The notes: a model not told the origin generated them from the letters alone. 64,000 bases of DNA from Peribacillus huizhouensis (GCF_014138605.1 NZ_JACJHX010000001.1:434001-498000); one strand, 5' to 3'; shown: positions 34,276 to 42,906, counted from the first letter of the stretch. Program-made: numbers and translations.

Positions 34276-34315
34276 AAGCACCTAAAAGATGATAAATCTT
34301 TTTAGGTGCTTTTTA
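34276..34315 (+). terminator. Terminator of yjbK-yjbJ unit
   Basis: AAGCACCTAAAA-GATGATAAATC-TTTTTAGGTGCTTTTT. Confidence 0.88.
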
Positions 34316-34460
34316 ATTGGTCTAGGAAGTCTTTTCAATATGTTCTATTACAATGTGTAGTAGTACAGAATATCTAATTTCCTTAAGCTAGATATTTGTT
34401 ATATTGCAATGGCGTTGTTAAAATGTAAATATACTTATTCTTTTAAAGGGAGTAATCATC

Positions 34461-34865
34461 ATGACACAAGCGAACCCTACACCATACGATTTAATTGGAG
34501 AGGCGCTTTTATATAAATTAATTGATGTCTTCTATGAAAATGTGAGTCACCATCCAGAGTTAAAGCCGATTTTTCCTGAAGATTTAACTGAAACAGTCCG
34601 TCGGCAAAAACAATTCATGACTCAATATCTAGGAGGCCCTTCTCTTTACACAGAGGAGCATGGTCATCCTATGCTAAGGGCCCGGCATCTTCCGTTTGAA
34701 ATCACACCAAGTCGTGCCGAAGCATGGCTATCCTGTATGAGGCAAGCTATGGATACTGTCGGCCTCGCTGGAGATATTAGAGAGTTTTACTACCATCGTC
34801 TTCGGTTGACCGCACAACATATGATAAATACTACAGATCAAGACGAGAAAGGAGAAGAAAATTGA
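34461..34865 (+). CDS. yjbI: Truncated hemoglobin YjbI
   Basis: 134 residues, group II (TrbO-like) truncated globin: [56 protein letters not shown] has the family's heme contacts, with proximal His in HPMLRARH near residue 75-80. In Bacillus and Staphylococcus, yjbI is co-transcribed with yjbH and is needed for oxidative/disulfide stress handling. Stop codon overlaps the yjbH start. Confidence 0.93.
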   Translation: MTQANPTPYDLIGEALLYKLIDVFYENVSHHPELKPIFPEDLTETVRRQKQFMTQYLGGPSLYTEEHGHPMLRARHLPFEITPSRAEAWLSCMRQAMDTVGLAGDIREFYYHRLRLTAQHMINTTDQDEKGEEN

Positions 34866-35767
34866 GCGCTCAGAAACCGATTTTCAATATCTCTAATTGG
34901 ATTAAATCGCAGCATTGCTATGGAATCGGAAAAAAGCCGATTGAAATCTATGTGTTTATTGACCCAATATGTCCTGAATGTTGGGCACTTGAGCCGATTA
35001 TTAAAAAACTCCATATTGAGTATGGGCAATTATTCAGTATCAAGCATGTTGTAAGTGGAAAGCTATCTTCCCTTCATAATACCAAAACCAAGAATTATGA
35101 AAATATAGCGCAAACTTGGGAAAGGACAGCCAGCCGCTCTGGCATGTCGTGTGACGGAAATTTGTGGCTTGAGAATCCAATTTCTTCTCCTTATGCTGCT
35201 TCAATTGCTATTAAGGCAGCTGAATTACAAAGCAGAAAGCTATCAGCTCGTTTCATTAGGAGATTGCAAGAGCTGCTGTTTCTTGACAAACAGGACATTT
35301 CCAGTCTTGAAGTCCTCACCCAATGTGCACAAGAAGTTGGATTAGATGTAGATGAATTCCTTAATGATATCACTTCTACAAGCGCAGCAAAGGGTTTTCA
35401 ATGTGATTTAAAGATTACATCTGAGATGGAAGTAAATGAAATTCCTTCCCTCGTTTTCTTCAATGAAAATATCGAAGAAGAAGGAATCAAAGTATCGGGC
35501 TTGTATGCATATGAGGTGTATGTAAATATTCTTGAAGAAATGCTTGAAAAACTTCCTACTCCCTCTACTCCACCGTCCCTTGAAGCATTTATACGTTGTT
35601 ATAAATTTGTTGCAACGAAAGAAATTGAAGTAGTTTATAATATGAATAAACAAGAAGTCGAAAAAGAAATGAAAAAACTTATCCTCAAGCAATTTGTAGA
35701 AAAAATCCCTGCTAAATACGGAACCTTTTGGAGATATATCGAAAATGAAAATGAAACATTTGAGTAG
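34862..35767 (+). CDS. yjbH: ClpXP adaptor protein YjbH (Spx degradation factor)
   Basis: 301 residues, DsbA/thioredoxin-like fold with [14 protein letters not shown] (Cys37-x-x-Cys40). Presents the transcription factor Spx to ClpXP; stress-induced aggregation of YjbH releases Spx. The C-terminal part is helical and basic ([14 protein letters not shown]). Start TTG at 34862 is read from the GAGGAAAATTGA overlap with yjbI (4 bp). Its client Spx is encoded at 42130. Confidence 0.93.
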   Translation: MSAQKPIFNISNWIKSQHCYGIGKKPIEIYVFIDPICPECWALEPIIKKLHIEYGQLFSIKHVVSGKLSSLHNTKTKNYENIAQTWERTASRSGMSCDGNLWLENPISSPYAASIAIKAAELQSRKLSARFIRRLQELLFLDKQDISSLEVLTQCAQEVGLDVDEFLNDITSTSAAKGFQCDLKITSEMEVNEIPSLVFFNENIEEEGIKVSGLYAYEVYVNILEEMLEKLPTPSTPPSLEAFIRCYKFVATKEIEVVYNMNKQEVEKEMKKLILKQFVEKIPAKYGTFWRYIENENETFE

Positions 35768-35869
35768 AAAAACTCTAATATCTCATTAATACAAAAAACG
35801 AAACCTTTTGAAAGTAAATAGATGTGAAGCTAAATATCAAAATCCCTAAAAAAATTTATCTTTAAACGA

Positions 35870-35890
35870 GAGCCTGTCTTGACAGGCTCC
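35870..35890 (+). terminator. Hairpin after yjbH
   Basis: GAGCCTGTC-TT-GACAGGCTC, perfect stem, weak T tail. Probably acts with the next hairpin as the yjbIH terminator. Confidence 0.6.
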
Positions 35891-35898
35891 TATTATAC

Positions 35899-35936
35899 AA
35901 AAAACCTAGCAAATCGCGAATTTGCTAGGTTTTTTA
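35899..35936. terminator. Bidirectional hairpin, copy 1 of the duplicated module
   Basis: AAAAAACCTAGCAAAT-CGCG-AATTTGCTAGGTTTTTT. The second copy at 36545 has compensating arm changes (CCTAGC/GCTAGG becomes CCCAAC/GTTGGG). Confidence 0.85.
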
Positions 35937-35998
35937 TCTATTTATACGAACAAAGGGGATGGGAGAAATTTTTCACGATCAAACAAAGGGGTATAAGT

Positions 35999-36027
35999 TT
36001 GTTTGTGATTAACTTCACAACTATAAT
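35999..36027 (+). promoter_or_regulatory. Promoter overlapping Rex operator, module copy 1
   Basis: TTGTTT (35999-36004), 17-nt spacer, TATAAT (36022-36027). The Rex palindrome TTGTGATTAACTTCACAA (36003-36020) fills the spacer, so Rex binding would block RNA polymerase. No gene follows; the structured element lies downstream. Confidence 0.75.
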
Positions 36028-36058
36028 ATAACACGATTTAAACTTCTAAGCAATAACT

Positions 36059-36076
36059 ATGTGATTAAATTCACAA
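36059..36076. promoter_or_regulatory. Additional Rex-like box
   Basis: ATGTGATTAAATTCACAA, 17 of 18 positions of the palindromic Rex consensus, 56 bp after the first box. Confidence 0.6.
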
Positions 36077-36096
36077 GTAATATTTGGTAACCGTCA

Positions 36097-36541
36097 TAAA
36101 GTGAAACTTCAATCTGTAGAGGTTTTCTCCATCCCCTACTGATTGTTAGTCCCGTTCTAGAGTCGCTAATATCTCCGCTCCACTTCGATAAATCGACTCT
36201 ACGAACCCGAATCAATGAATCACAGACTAAGTACGCCGCGTCCTGCGGCAACGTCTGTGTGACCCACATCCTGTGGGCCTCAACTAAACCTCTGCTCACA
36301 CATCGGTAAGTTTCACTGTATCTCACCAATCGGGCTTTTACTTCAAAAAGTGAGGCGACTGCCCAGCCCCGACAAGCATAAGATGGAATACGGCGTGGCG
36401 TAGTTTGCCACAGAGTATTACAGCTTATGACCTCGAGGGGCTAGGAGCCGCAACTAGATTAGGCAGTTATCCCCCACCTACGCTTCTACGAATATTCTAA
36501 GCCTTGGTGAGAGTTTTACTGCCCGTTAATGCGGGATAAAA
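36097..36541 (-). ncRNA. Structured non-coding element (family 3), fullest copy; possible solitary structured RNA
   Basis: Read on the minus strand it starts TTATCCCGCATTAACGGGC and ends in a hairpin followed by AAGTTTCACTTTA. In the first half five helices nest: ACTGCC/GGCAGT, AGCCCC/GGGGCT, CATAAG/CTTATG, AATAC/GTATT and GTGGC/GCCAC (36358-36467). In the second half are CCCAC-AGGAT-GTGGG, GCCGC-AGGAC-GCGGC inside CACAGAC/GTCTGTG, and TAGAGTCG/CGACTCTA. Helix arms co-vary with the copy at 52970. No protein is encoded. Candidate explanations: omega-RNA-like (HEARO or TnpB-associated) relic of an IS200/IS605-type element, or an unnamed structured RNA. Confidence 0.55.
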
Positions 36542-36544
36542 TAA

Positions 36545-36581
36545 GAAAATCCCAACAAATCGCGAATTTGTTGGGATTTTC
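36545..36581. terminator. Bidirectional hairpin, copy 2 of the duplicated module
   Basis: GAAAATCCCAACAAAT-CGCG-AATTTGTTGGGATTTTC. Pairing is fully kept although arm bases differ from copy 1. Confidence 0.75.
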
Positions 36582-36646
36582 TATCTATAATATACGAACA
36601 AAGGGGATGGGAGAAATTCTTCACGGTCAAACAAAGGGGTATAAGT

Positions 36647-36675
36647 TTGTTTGTGATTAATTTCACAACTATAAT
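36647..36675 (+). promoter_or_regulatory. Promoter overlapping Rex operator, module copy 2, upstream of the yizD-position gene
   Basis: TTGTTT (36647-36652), 17 nt, TATAAT (36670-36675), with the Rex palindrome TTGTGATTAATTTCACAA at 36651-36668. It would drive the small membrane protein gene at 36789. Confidence 0.78.
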
Positions 36676-36788
36676 ATAACAAGTTTTACGACATTTTTCA
36701 ACATATTATGACCCTCTTCACAAAATTGTCATATTTTTAGAATTCTGATATATAGTTTAAAGTAAGAATATTCCTGGAGGTAAATAAC

Positions 36789-36953
36789 GTGAAAATTATT
36801 TTGTTTTTGTTATTAATTCTAATATCACTTTTTCTGCATTTATTAGCTTTTCTAGACCTCTTCCCTTTATACATCAGTTCTTCGATTCTTTTTCTTTCCC
36901 TCTTTATTATTGTCTTTACCATCAGTCAGAAAAATCGATTCAAAGGTTATTAG
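36789..36953 (+). CDS. Small hydrophobic protein in the yizD position
   Basis: 54 residues from a GTG start preceded by CCTGGAGGT. Two hydrophobic stretches (KIILFLLLILISLFLHLLAF and ILFLSLFIIVFTI) and a short basic tail KNRFKGY, so it is probably an integral membrane micro-protein. In B. subtilis a small gene of similar size (yizD) lies between pepF and yjbH, as here. Rex-type promoter upstream predicts induction when NADH rises. Function unknown. Confidence 0.65.
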   Translation: MKIILFLLLILISLFLHLLAFLDLFPLYISSSILFLSLFIIVFTISQKNRFKGY

Positions 36954-36997
36954 AAGTACTATTACGTTTTCATAATACAAAACCTGTATATCGTAAA

Positions 36998-37274
36998 TAA
37001 CGCCACCATTTACCATGAAGAATCAATCCTATAGCACGCTACTCTCATCTCATCCAATGGTGGAGGTGCGGTGGCCACATTTTGGAGTTCTTTCTGTTAA
37101 ACTTGCCTGTTGATTGGAACGTAAGGCATTCGCTTTCCGCAGGGGTCTCACGCCTACCGCTCAATCAACATAGTGTCAATAACAACAAGCTTTAACATAG
37201 CCTAAATAAAAGAAGGATACCTTCTATAGTTTGGCTATTTGAATAAGTCGCGAAGACCCGCCCCATGTCCTAAA
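36998..37274 (+). repeat. Dispersed repeat family 2, copy split by a family 1 element
   Basis: Left part 36998-37090 (GCCACCATTTACCATGAAG, GCACGCTACTCTC, TGGTGGAGGTGCGG, ATTTTGGAGTTCTTTCT). Right part 37224-37274 (TTTGGCTATTTGAATAAG, CGCGAAGACCCGCCCCATG). The family 1 element at 37092-37203 lies between them. Confidence 0.65.
37092..37203 (+). repeat. MITE-like repeat family 1, deleted copy D
   Basis: CTGTTAAACTTGCCTGTTGA at the left end and GCTTTAACATAGCCT at the right. The GC-rich core is reduced to ATTCGCTTTCCGCAGGGGTC. Nested in the family 2 repeat. Confidence 0.75.
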
Positions 37275-37314
37275 AGGATGACTCGTAAGCGGAATACGCC
37301 TTAAGTCATCCTCT
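37271..37314 (-). terminator. Terminator of pepF
   Basis: Minus strand AGGATGACT-TAAGGCG-TATTC-CGCTTACG-AGTCATCC followed by TTTTAG. Confidence 0.75.
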
Positions 37315-37320
37315 CTATCT

Positions 37321-39135
37321 TTAAGCTAATAAAGATTCCAGTTCAATTAGTTTTTCTTCAAACACTTTTAATGCTTCTTGAATAGGTTCTGCTTTTGTCA
37401 TATCGACGCCTGCTTTTTTCAAAACCTCAATCGGGTAATCCGAGCTTCCTGATTTCAGGAATTCTAGGTAGCGACAGACGGCTGGCTCTCCTTCGGTAAG
37501 GATTTGTTTACTTAGAGCTGTTGCCGCACTGATTCCAGTAGCATACTGATACACATAATAATTATAATAGAAATGTGGTATTCTGGCCCATTCAAGACCA
37601 ATTTCCTCATCGATAATAATGTTTGAACCAAAGTATTTTTTATTCAACTCATAATACTCTTTTGTTAATACTTCAGCCGTTAACGCTTCTCCATCTTGTG
37701 CTTTTTTATGGATCGTATGCTCGAATTCAGCAAACATTGTCTGGCGGAAAAGGGTGCCCCGGAATCCTTCCAATTGATGATTTAATAAATAGATCCGCTT
37801 TTTCTCATCTTCAATTGTATGAAGAAGATATTCATTCAATAAGTTTTCATTACAAGTTGAAGCAACTTCCGCAACGAATATCGAATAATTTCCATATGGA
37901 TATGGTTGATGCTTTCTTGTGTAATAACTATGAACGGAATGACCAAATTCATGGGCAAGGGTAAATAAATTATTAACATTATCCTGCCAATTCATTAGTA
38001 TATAGGGGTTCGTTCCATATGCTCCAGATGAGTATGCGCCGCTACGTTTCCCTTTGTTTTCATGAACATCCACCCAGCGATTTTCAAAACCTTCTTTTAA
38101 TACGTTAAGATAGTCTTCTCCTAGTGGAGCGAGACCTTTTAGAATATATTCTTTCGCTTCAGCATATGTTACATCCATTTTTACTTCTTTAACAAGCGGT
38201 GTGAAAAGGTCGTACATATGAAGTTCGTCTAGGCCAAGTACTTTTTTACGCAAATCAATATAACGGTGAATCAAATGCAGATTCTCATTTACAGTCTGAA
38301 CAAGATTGTCATATACAGTTTCAGGAATATTATTCTCGCTTAATGCTGCATGGCGAGCAGATTCATAGTTGTGCACAGAAGCATTGAAATTATCGCTCTT
38401 AACTTGACCTGCAAGTGTACTAGCAAATGTATTACGAAACTTTCCATATGTCTCATAAACACCTTTAAATGCTTCCTCGCGCACACGCCGATCTTCACTT
38501 TCAAGAAAACGAATATAACGGCCATGAGTAATTTCTACATCTTCCCCGTTTTCATCTTTAATCGTTGGAAAAGTGAGATCCGCATTGTTTAGCATCCCGA
38601 ATGTATTACTTGAAGCATCAAAAATCTCCGAAGCTTGTGCAAGTAATGCTTCCTTCTCTGCTGATAAAATATGTGGTCTTTGTAGGTTAATTTGTTCAAG
38701 AGCATGAGCATATAATCTAAGTTCTTCTTTTTCCTGAAGAAAATCGCTAATTTTGCTTTCTTCAATACTAAGAATTTCTGGAACAATATAAGAAAGTGCA
38801 CTGCTTGCTTCAGCAACTAAACTTTTTATCCGTGAATCCATCCCTTGGTAAAATGAATTGGTTGTATCTTGATCATAACGCATATGTGCATATGTATAGG
38901 CTTTCCCTAACTTTTCCCATACTTGATTTTGATATTGTAATACGGCAAAAAGCTTTTCAGCACTTTCGCCAAGGGTGCCTTTATATGCCTCTGCCTTTAA
39001 TAAGTCTTCTTTCACTTCTTGAAAAGCAGTTTCCCAATCCTCTTCAGTAGCGTAGATATCCTCCAATTTCCATGTATCCTCAACTGCCAATTCACTTCTA
39101 GCAGGTAATGCTTTTACTGCATTTTCTTGTCCCAT
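37321..39135 (-). CDS. pepF: Oligoendopeptidase F (M3 family)
   Basis: Zinc metallopeptidase cleaving peptides of about 7-17 residues in the cytoplasm. 604 residues. Active-site motif FTLAHEFGHSVHSYY near residue 390 (HExxH) with the downstream Glu in VAEVASTCNENLLNEYLL. N-terminal helical domain (1-190) precedes the catalytic domain. ATG at 39135 follows TTGGAGGAA; nine extra codons of the open frame are excluded. Same neighbourhood as B. subtilis yjbG. Confidence 0.95.
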   Translation of the reverse strand: MGQENAVKALPARSELAVEDTWKLEDIYATEEDWETAFQEVKEDLLKAEAYKGTLGESAEKLFAVLQYQNQVWEKLGKAYTYAHMRYDQDTTNSFYQGMDSRIKSLVAEASSALSYIVPEILSIEESKISDFLQEKEELRLYAHALEQINLQRPHILSAEKEALLAQASEIFDASSNTFGMLNNADLTFPTIKDENGEDVEITHGRYIRFLESEDRRVREEAFKGVYETYGKFRNTFASTLAGQVKSDNFNASVHNYESARHAALSENNIPETVYDNLVQTVNENLHLIHRYIDLRKKVLGLDELHMYDLFTPLVKEVKMDVTYAEAKEYILKGLAPLGEDYLNVLKEGFENRWVDVHENKGKRSGAYSSGAYGTNPYILMNWQDNVNNLFTLAHEFGHSVHSYYTRKHQPYPYGNYSIFVAEVASTCNENLLNEYLLHTIEDEKKRIYLLNHQLEGFRGTLFRQTMFAEFEHTIHKKAQDGEALTAEVLTKEYYELNKKYFGSNIIIDEEIGLEWARIPHFYYNYYVYQYATGISAATALSKQILTEGEPAVCRYLEFLKSGSSDYPIEVLKKAGVDMTKAEPIQEALKVFEEKLIELESLLA

Positions 39136-39420
39136 ACATCTATTCCTCCAATCTAAATACAACGTAATCCCGATTTATTAACCCAACTAAAAAAACTACG
39201 TGGTAACAATATATGATTCTAATTCATATGGTCCAACCTCTATTAATAGAAGTTTCTCGTTACCATATTATTTCTCTATTGCTCGAAAAAATCCTTCTAC
39301 TTCGATACAAATTAAGAAACAATCGCTCAAACATAGTATCCAGTATTAACGGACACTAACAACTCCATGATAAGATATTATTGAAGAAATATGAAGAAGT
39401 TTAACAATGTAAACTGTCCA
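39136..39420. other. pepF upstream region, AT-rich, nothing firm
   Basis: Apart from short matching ends GGTAAC ... GTTACC about 60 bp apart (39203-39264), no structure or ORF is supported. Confidence 0.4.
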
Positions 39421-39549
39421 TAAAAGCCCGATTGGTGAGATACGGTGAAACTTACCTTTGTGGTTATCTAAGGTAAGTTTGCACCCACAGGATGTGGTGT
39501 ACGACTAACCGTTTGCGAAAAGTCAGTCCTGGAAGTCTCACTTTATTCT
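39421..39549 (+). repeat. Structured element (family 3), partial copy
   Basis: Contains AAAGCCCGATTGGTGAGATA, GTGAAACTTACC, the CCCACAGGATGTGG hairpin and ends GGAAGTCTCACTTTAT, all in the same order as the minus strand of 36097-36541. Left third and several stems are missing. Confidence 0.6.
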
Positions 39550-39567
39550 ATTGTACTTTACCTTTTA

Positions 39568-40752
39568 TCATAAAATCATTTCCGAAAGCTTGGAATAGAG
39601 ATCATTTTCTAATTGCATACATTCAACACTACTAGTAGGTGGAACAAGCTTATTTTTAATGATATATATCCCTTTTCCTCCAAATTCCAAAATCTTAAGT
39701 TTAGTCAATAAAGTTAAATAGGCATCCACTGGGAAAAAAGGATTTTCCCCAGGTAGCAAAGGCAGTGTTCTAAGTCGAATCTGCCCTTTAGCCATCCTCT
39801 TTTGAAAAGCTTGATAAATTTGACTAAGATAAATACGACTGCCTATTTTCTTATGCTGCAAACAATCCATGAAGACCCATCCTTGCCATTCAACTGGAGA
39901 TGTTTCAATGATTACCATCCCTTCCACCGGAAGCCCTATTTCGCTCGGTAACCATGCAGGTGACCAACCACTTTTATACAATTCATAAAAAAAAGGATTC
40001 GTATGATTTGCTGTTTTTACACTATGAATAGCCCACGCCTTTCTTTTTATTCGCCATTCTTCAATAAAGTGAAATTCCCAAGTTTTATTAACGGAAAAAA
40101 GGATATTTGGATGGGTGTTGCTAAGAGGTACAACAGTAAACTGCGAAAAGGTTGTACGTGAGGAGAATGGAGTTAAGGGCTCTAATATGTAAAGCTTATG
40201 TTGATCAGGAGAAAACGTTAGGATCATCGGGGAGTGAATCGTATTCACGGTAAATAGCCATTGAAAAGCTGATAATGAATACTGACGAGTCTTTTTACGC
40301 TTAATTCGCTTCTCTGCCAATATCCAAATTGGTTTAATTCCAAAATCTTGATAAGATTTTGTACGGGATAGAAATAACTCCTCTGAAATGGGAGAGCATT
40401 GAAATTCAATCGCATAGGATTGTTGCTTATAGTGGATGAGGATATCAGGTCGCTTATTTATTTTAGAAAGATATGGTTCCATCTCTGCTTCTATACGATT
40501 GTCAACAAACCATTGGAATAGTTGCCGCTTTCCTAAAAGATGATATTCCGTTTCTGGTTCAGAAAAGCCTGTACACGCGGATGTTTTTTTGTGGGCAAAA
40601 TGCGGAATCTTGATTTGACCAGCCTTAAGGATTAATTCTTCTGCACAGCAAGGACAATAATAATTATTCGCTTGCCATTCAACTAGCCGTTCTTTCGGGA
40701 TATTTTCAGGAATTGTAATGATATTCCCATTAACATCTCGTGCAGATAACAT
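39568..40752 (-). CDS. coiA: Competence protein CoiA
   Basis: 394 residues. N-terminal zinc-finger-like YYCPCCAEELILKAGQIKIPHFAH (Cys33-Cys36 to His59 region), then a PD-(D/E)XK-type nuclease domain with PDILIHYKQQSYAIEFQCSPIS near residue 100, and a variable C-terminal part. Needed in late competence for handling incoming DNA and recombination. ATG at 40752 after GGAGGGA. Same order as in B. subtilis (mecA-coiA-pepF). Confidence 0.92.
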   Translation of the reverse strand: MLSARDVNGNIITIPENIPKERLVEWQANNYYCPCCAEELILKAGQIKIPHFAHKKTSACTGFSEPETEYHLLGKRQLFQWFVDNRIEAEMEPYLSKINKRPDILIHYKQQSYAIEFQCSPISEELFLSRTKSYQDFGIKPIWILAEKRIKRKKTRQYSLSAFQWLFTVNTIHSPMILTFSPDQHKLYILEPLTPFSSRTTFSQFTVVPLSNTHPNILFSVNKTWEFHFIEEWRIKRKAWAIHSVKTANHTNPFFYELYKSGWSPAWLPSEIGLPVEGMVIIETSPVEWQGWVFMDCLQHKKIGSRIYLSQIYQAFQKRMAKGQIRLRTLPLLPGENPFFPVDAYLTLLTKLKILEFGGKGIYIIKNKLVPPTSSVECMQLENDLYSKLSEMIL

Positions 40753-40863
40753 CTAATTTCCCTCCTTCTTTAAGATTATTCTTCATTAATTCACTAAATC
40801 CTCTTTTTTGTGAGGTATTTTCTAAAATTCTTAGACATATTATCATACAAAACTCTTATGGTG

Positions 40864-41034
40864 TAAAACGGCACCATTTACCATGAAGAATCCGTCCTGT
40901 AGCACGCTACACTCGCCTAATCACAATGGTGGATGTGCGGAGTCGGATTTTGAAGTACTTTCTTAATAAGATATGTATATCTGCCAAGTAAATTGGCTAA
41001 ATTAGTATGCCGCTAAGCCCCGTCCCCATGTCCT
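40864..41034 (+). repeat. Dispersed repeat family 2, intact copy
   Basis: ACGGCACCATTTACCATGAA, TGTAGCACGCTACA hairpin, ACAATGGTGGATGTGCGGAG, TTTTGAAGTACTTTC, AATTGGCTAAATTAG, and ends AAGCCCCGTCCCCATGTCCT. Best single representative of the family. Non-coding. Confidence 0.65.
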
Positions 41035-41039
41035 GAATA

Positions 41040-41079
41040 CAAAAACGCCGATTTCATAATCTTTCATGAAATCGGCGAA
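41040..41079 (-). terminator. Terminator of mecA
   Basis: Minus strand CGCCGATTTCAT-GAAAGATT-ATGAAATCGGCG followed by TTTTTG. Confidence 0.88.
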
Positions 41080-41083
41080 TTAG

Positions 41084-41749
41084 TTATGAGAAATATTTGT
41101 GGACTGTTTCAAAAACATGTTCATCCATTACCAGTCTTCCATACTCTTCAAGCATATGGATCGTAATTGAAGATTCTTGACTATATTCAAGTAAAAGACT
41201 TAAAACATCATCAATTTCGTCTTCTTCAATTTCCTCTTCCTCAAATTCAATATAGAGAAAATATCTATTCTCATAGGCATATAATTGTGTCTTGAAGTGA
41301 TCAAGACCACTGCGCTTACTGAGTGAAATGACATCTTCAAAGTCTTTGAACTCCGTAATAAACTCAATGATACCATCCTCAAACTGAATTGGTTCATGGC
41401 CATCGTTTCTATATTGTTCATCTAACAAGGATTCAAGCTTATCATCGACATGAAGTTCACTAAATCTTTCATCGGTAATCGGCAGTTCTAGCTTTTGACC
41501 ATCTTTCGTCAATTGTGCCTTCGTGACTAATATCTCAAGACCCTTTTCCAATGCTTGAACTTGAATCCATAATGGACCTTCAATCATAAACTCTTCTTCT
41601 TGATGTACTTCATCCATCATCTCCCAGAAAAGTTCCTCACTTCGTTCTCGACTATACCAAATATCTTCCCTATTAAAGCCGCGATCTTCAATATCTATAT
41701 AAGAAATGTAAAACTTCACTGTATCTTCATTAATACGTTCGATCTCCAC
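41084..41749 (-). CDS. mecA: Adaptor protein MecA
   Basis: 221 residues. Starts with the conserved EIERINEDTVKFYISYIDIEDRGFNREDIWY; negatively charged linker; C-terminal ClpC-binding domain. MecA presents ComK and ComS/Spx-type clients to ClpCP and helps assemble ClpC. GTG at 41749 follows GGGAGAGGA; the 17-codon upstream extension overlaps that site and is not conserved. Flanked by coiA and spx as in B. subtilis. Confidence 0.94.
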   Translation of the reverse strand: MEIERINEDTVKFYISYIDIEDRGFNREDIWYSRERSEELFWEMMDEVHQEEEFMIEGPLWIQVQALEKGLEILVTKAQLTKDGQKLELPITDERFSELHVDDKLESLLDEQYRNDGHEPIQFEDGIIEFITEFKDFEDVISLSKRSGLDHFKTQLYAYENRYFLYIEFEEEEIEEDEIDDVLSLLLEYSQESSITIHMLEEYGRLVMDEHVFETVHKYFS

Positions 41750-42089
41750 AAAAATCCTCTCCCTTCTGTACATGTTTTGAAGGGATTTACCCCCGAGCAA
41801 TTAATGCTCTTTCTTTAATCTCTACCCACCATACCCTTTTAAACATCAGGTAGATAAGGAAATATGTTGTCATAATTTATTTTATGATAAAACTCTTCAT
41901 AATGGAAATAAAATCGCTTAATCAATTAAAAACAAACTATTGCCTAATGTTCCATATATTTTACAAAATCCTCACAGGATATGCAACTGTTAAATAGGAA
42001 ATATTTTTGGAATAAAGAAACAAAACACTCTCACTGGTCAGCTTCTACTTAGACATTTATTTTAACTTTATTCACAAAATAGATGCATG
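41750..42089. other. mecA-spx intergenic region, nothing recognised
   Basis: AT-rich; must hold the mecA promoter. No supported ORF or repeat. yjbE, found here in B. subtilis, is absent. Confidence 0.4.
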
Positions 42090-42119
42090 AAAAACCCTGT
42101 CAGTGCTTAGACAGGGTCG
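42090..42119 (-). terminator. Terminator of spx
   Basis: Minus strand GACCCTGTC-TAAGCACT-GACAGGGTTTTTC. Confidence 0.88.
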
Positions 42120-42129
42120 ATGCTATAAA

Positions 42130-42525
42130 TTAGTTGACCATTCGCTGAGCTTCACGTAGTTGGAACGATCGGACTTTACGTGGTAGGAATCTGCGAATCT
42201 CATCTTCGTTATATCCAACCTGTAATCTTTTTTCATCAAGGATAATTGGCCTTCTTAATAGTCCTGGATTATCTTTGATTATTGTATACAATTCTTGAAG
42301 TGGAAGAGACTCCACATTTACGTTAAGTTTCTGGAACGTCTTCGATCTTGTCGAAATAATTTCATCTGTACCATCTTCTGTCATACGAAGGATTTCTTTA
42401 ATCTCTTCAATTGTAAGTGGTTCAGAAAAAATATTTCTTTCTGAAAAAGCAATATCATGCTCCTCAAGCCATGCTTTTGCTTTGCGACAAGAAGTACAGC
42501 TAGGTGATGTATATAAAGTTACCAT
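42130..42525 (-). CDS. spx: Transcriptional regulator Spx
   Basis: 131 residues, ArsC-like fold. [20 protein letters not shown] carries the redox switch Cys10-x-x-Cys13. Highly conserved [20 protein letters not shown] and [20 protein letters not shown]. Spx binds the RNA polymerase alpha C-terminal domain and turns on thiol-stress genes; degraded by ClpXP with YjbH. Start M at 42525 gives the family N terminus; an upstream in-frame GTG is too close to GGGAG. Confidence 0.97.
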   Translation of the reverse strand: MVTLYTSPSCTSCRKAKAWLEEHDIAFSERNIFSEPLTIEEIKEILRMTEDGTDEIISTRSKTFQKLNVNVESLPLQELYTIIKDNPGLLRRPIILDEKRLQVGYNEDEIRRFLPRKVRSFQLREAQRMVN

Positions 42526-42871
42526 GTTAACACTCACACTCCCTAAGTATAGAATCGACGATCTATGATGGGAAACTTATTATTCACAACAGTTTCAAGT
42601 CTAGATTGAAATAACTATAAAATAGTAATTCATATTAATATTATACACTAGAATTAGCAAAAATCATACTCTTTTCACAAAGATTGATCCGCTTTCAAAG
42701 TCCAACATTAATTTTACAATCTAATCATTCTTCTTTTAATTGAAAATTTTCACAAGCCATTCTCAATTACTTTTTTTCATATACTATATAAAATACCCAG
42801 TTTACTTGCTTATAAACATATTAGTTAGGATCTCTCACTTTTGTATTTCCATTCTTGTTCCTATTATGACT
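42526..42871. other. spx upstream region, AT-rich, nothing firm
   Basis: Must contain the spx promoter(s). I see no dependable -10/-35 pair and no ORF with a ribosome site. Confidence 0.4.
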
Positions 42872-42905
42872 AAAAAACGATCTCATTTTTTGAGATCGTT
42901 TTTTG
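42871..42905 (-). terminator. Terminator of the opp operon
   Basis: AAAAAACGATCTCA-AAAAA/TTTTT-TGAGATCGTTTTTT, symmetric stem with long T tail on the minus strand. Confidence 0.9.
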
Positions 42906-42906
42906 G

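Noticed and set aside
36057..36329. 90-codon ORF on the minus strand within the structured element
   Set aside because: No ribosome site, no recognisable protein, and the region is better explained by paired RNA arms that are not conserved as codons between copies.
36737..36922. 61-codon minus-strand ORF opposite the yizD-position gene
   Set aside because: The plus-strand frame has GGAGG, a promoter and membrane-protein composition; the opposite frame has none.
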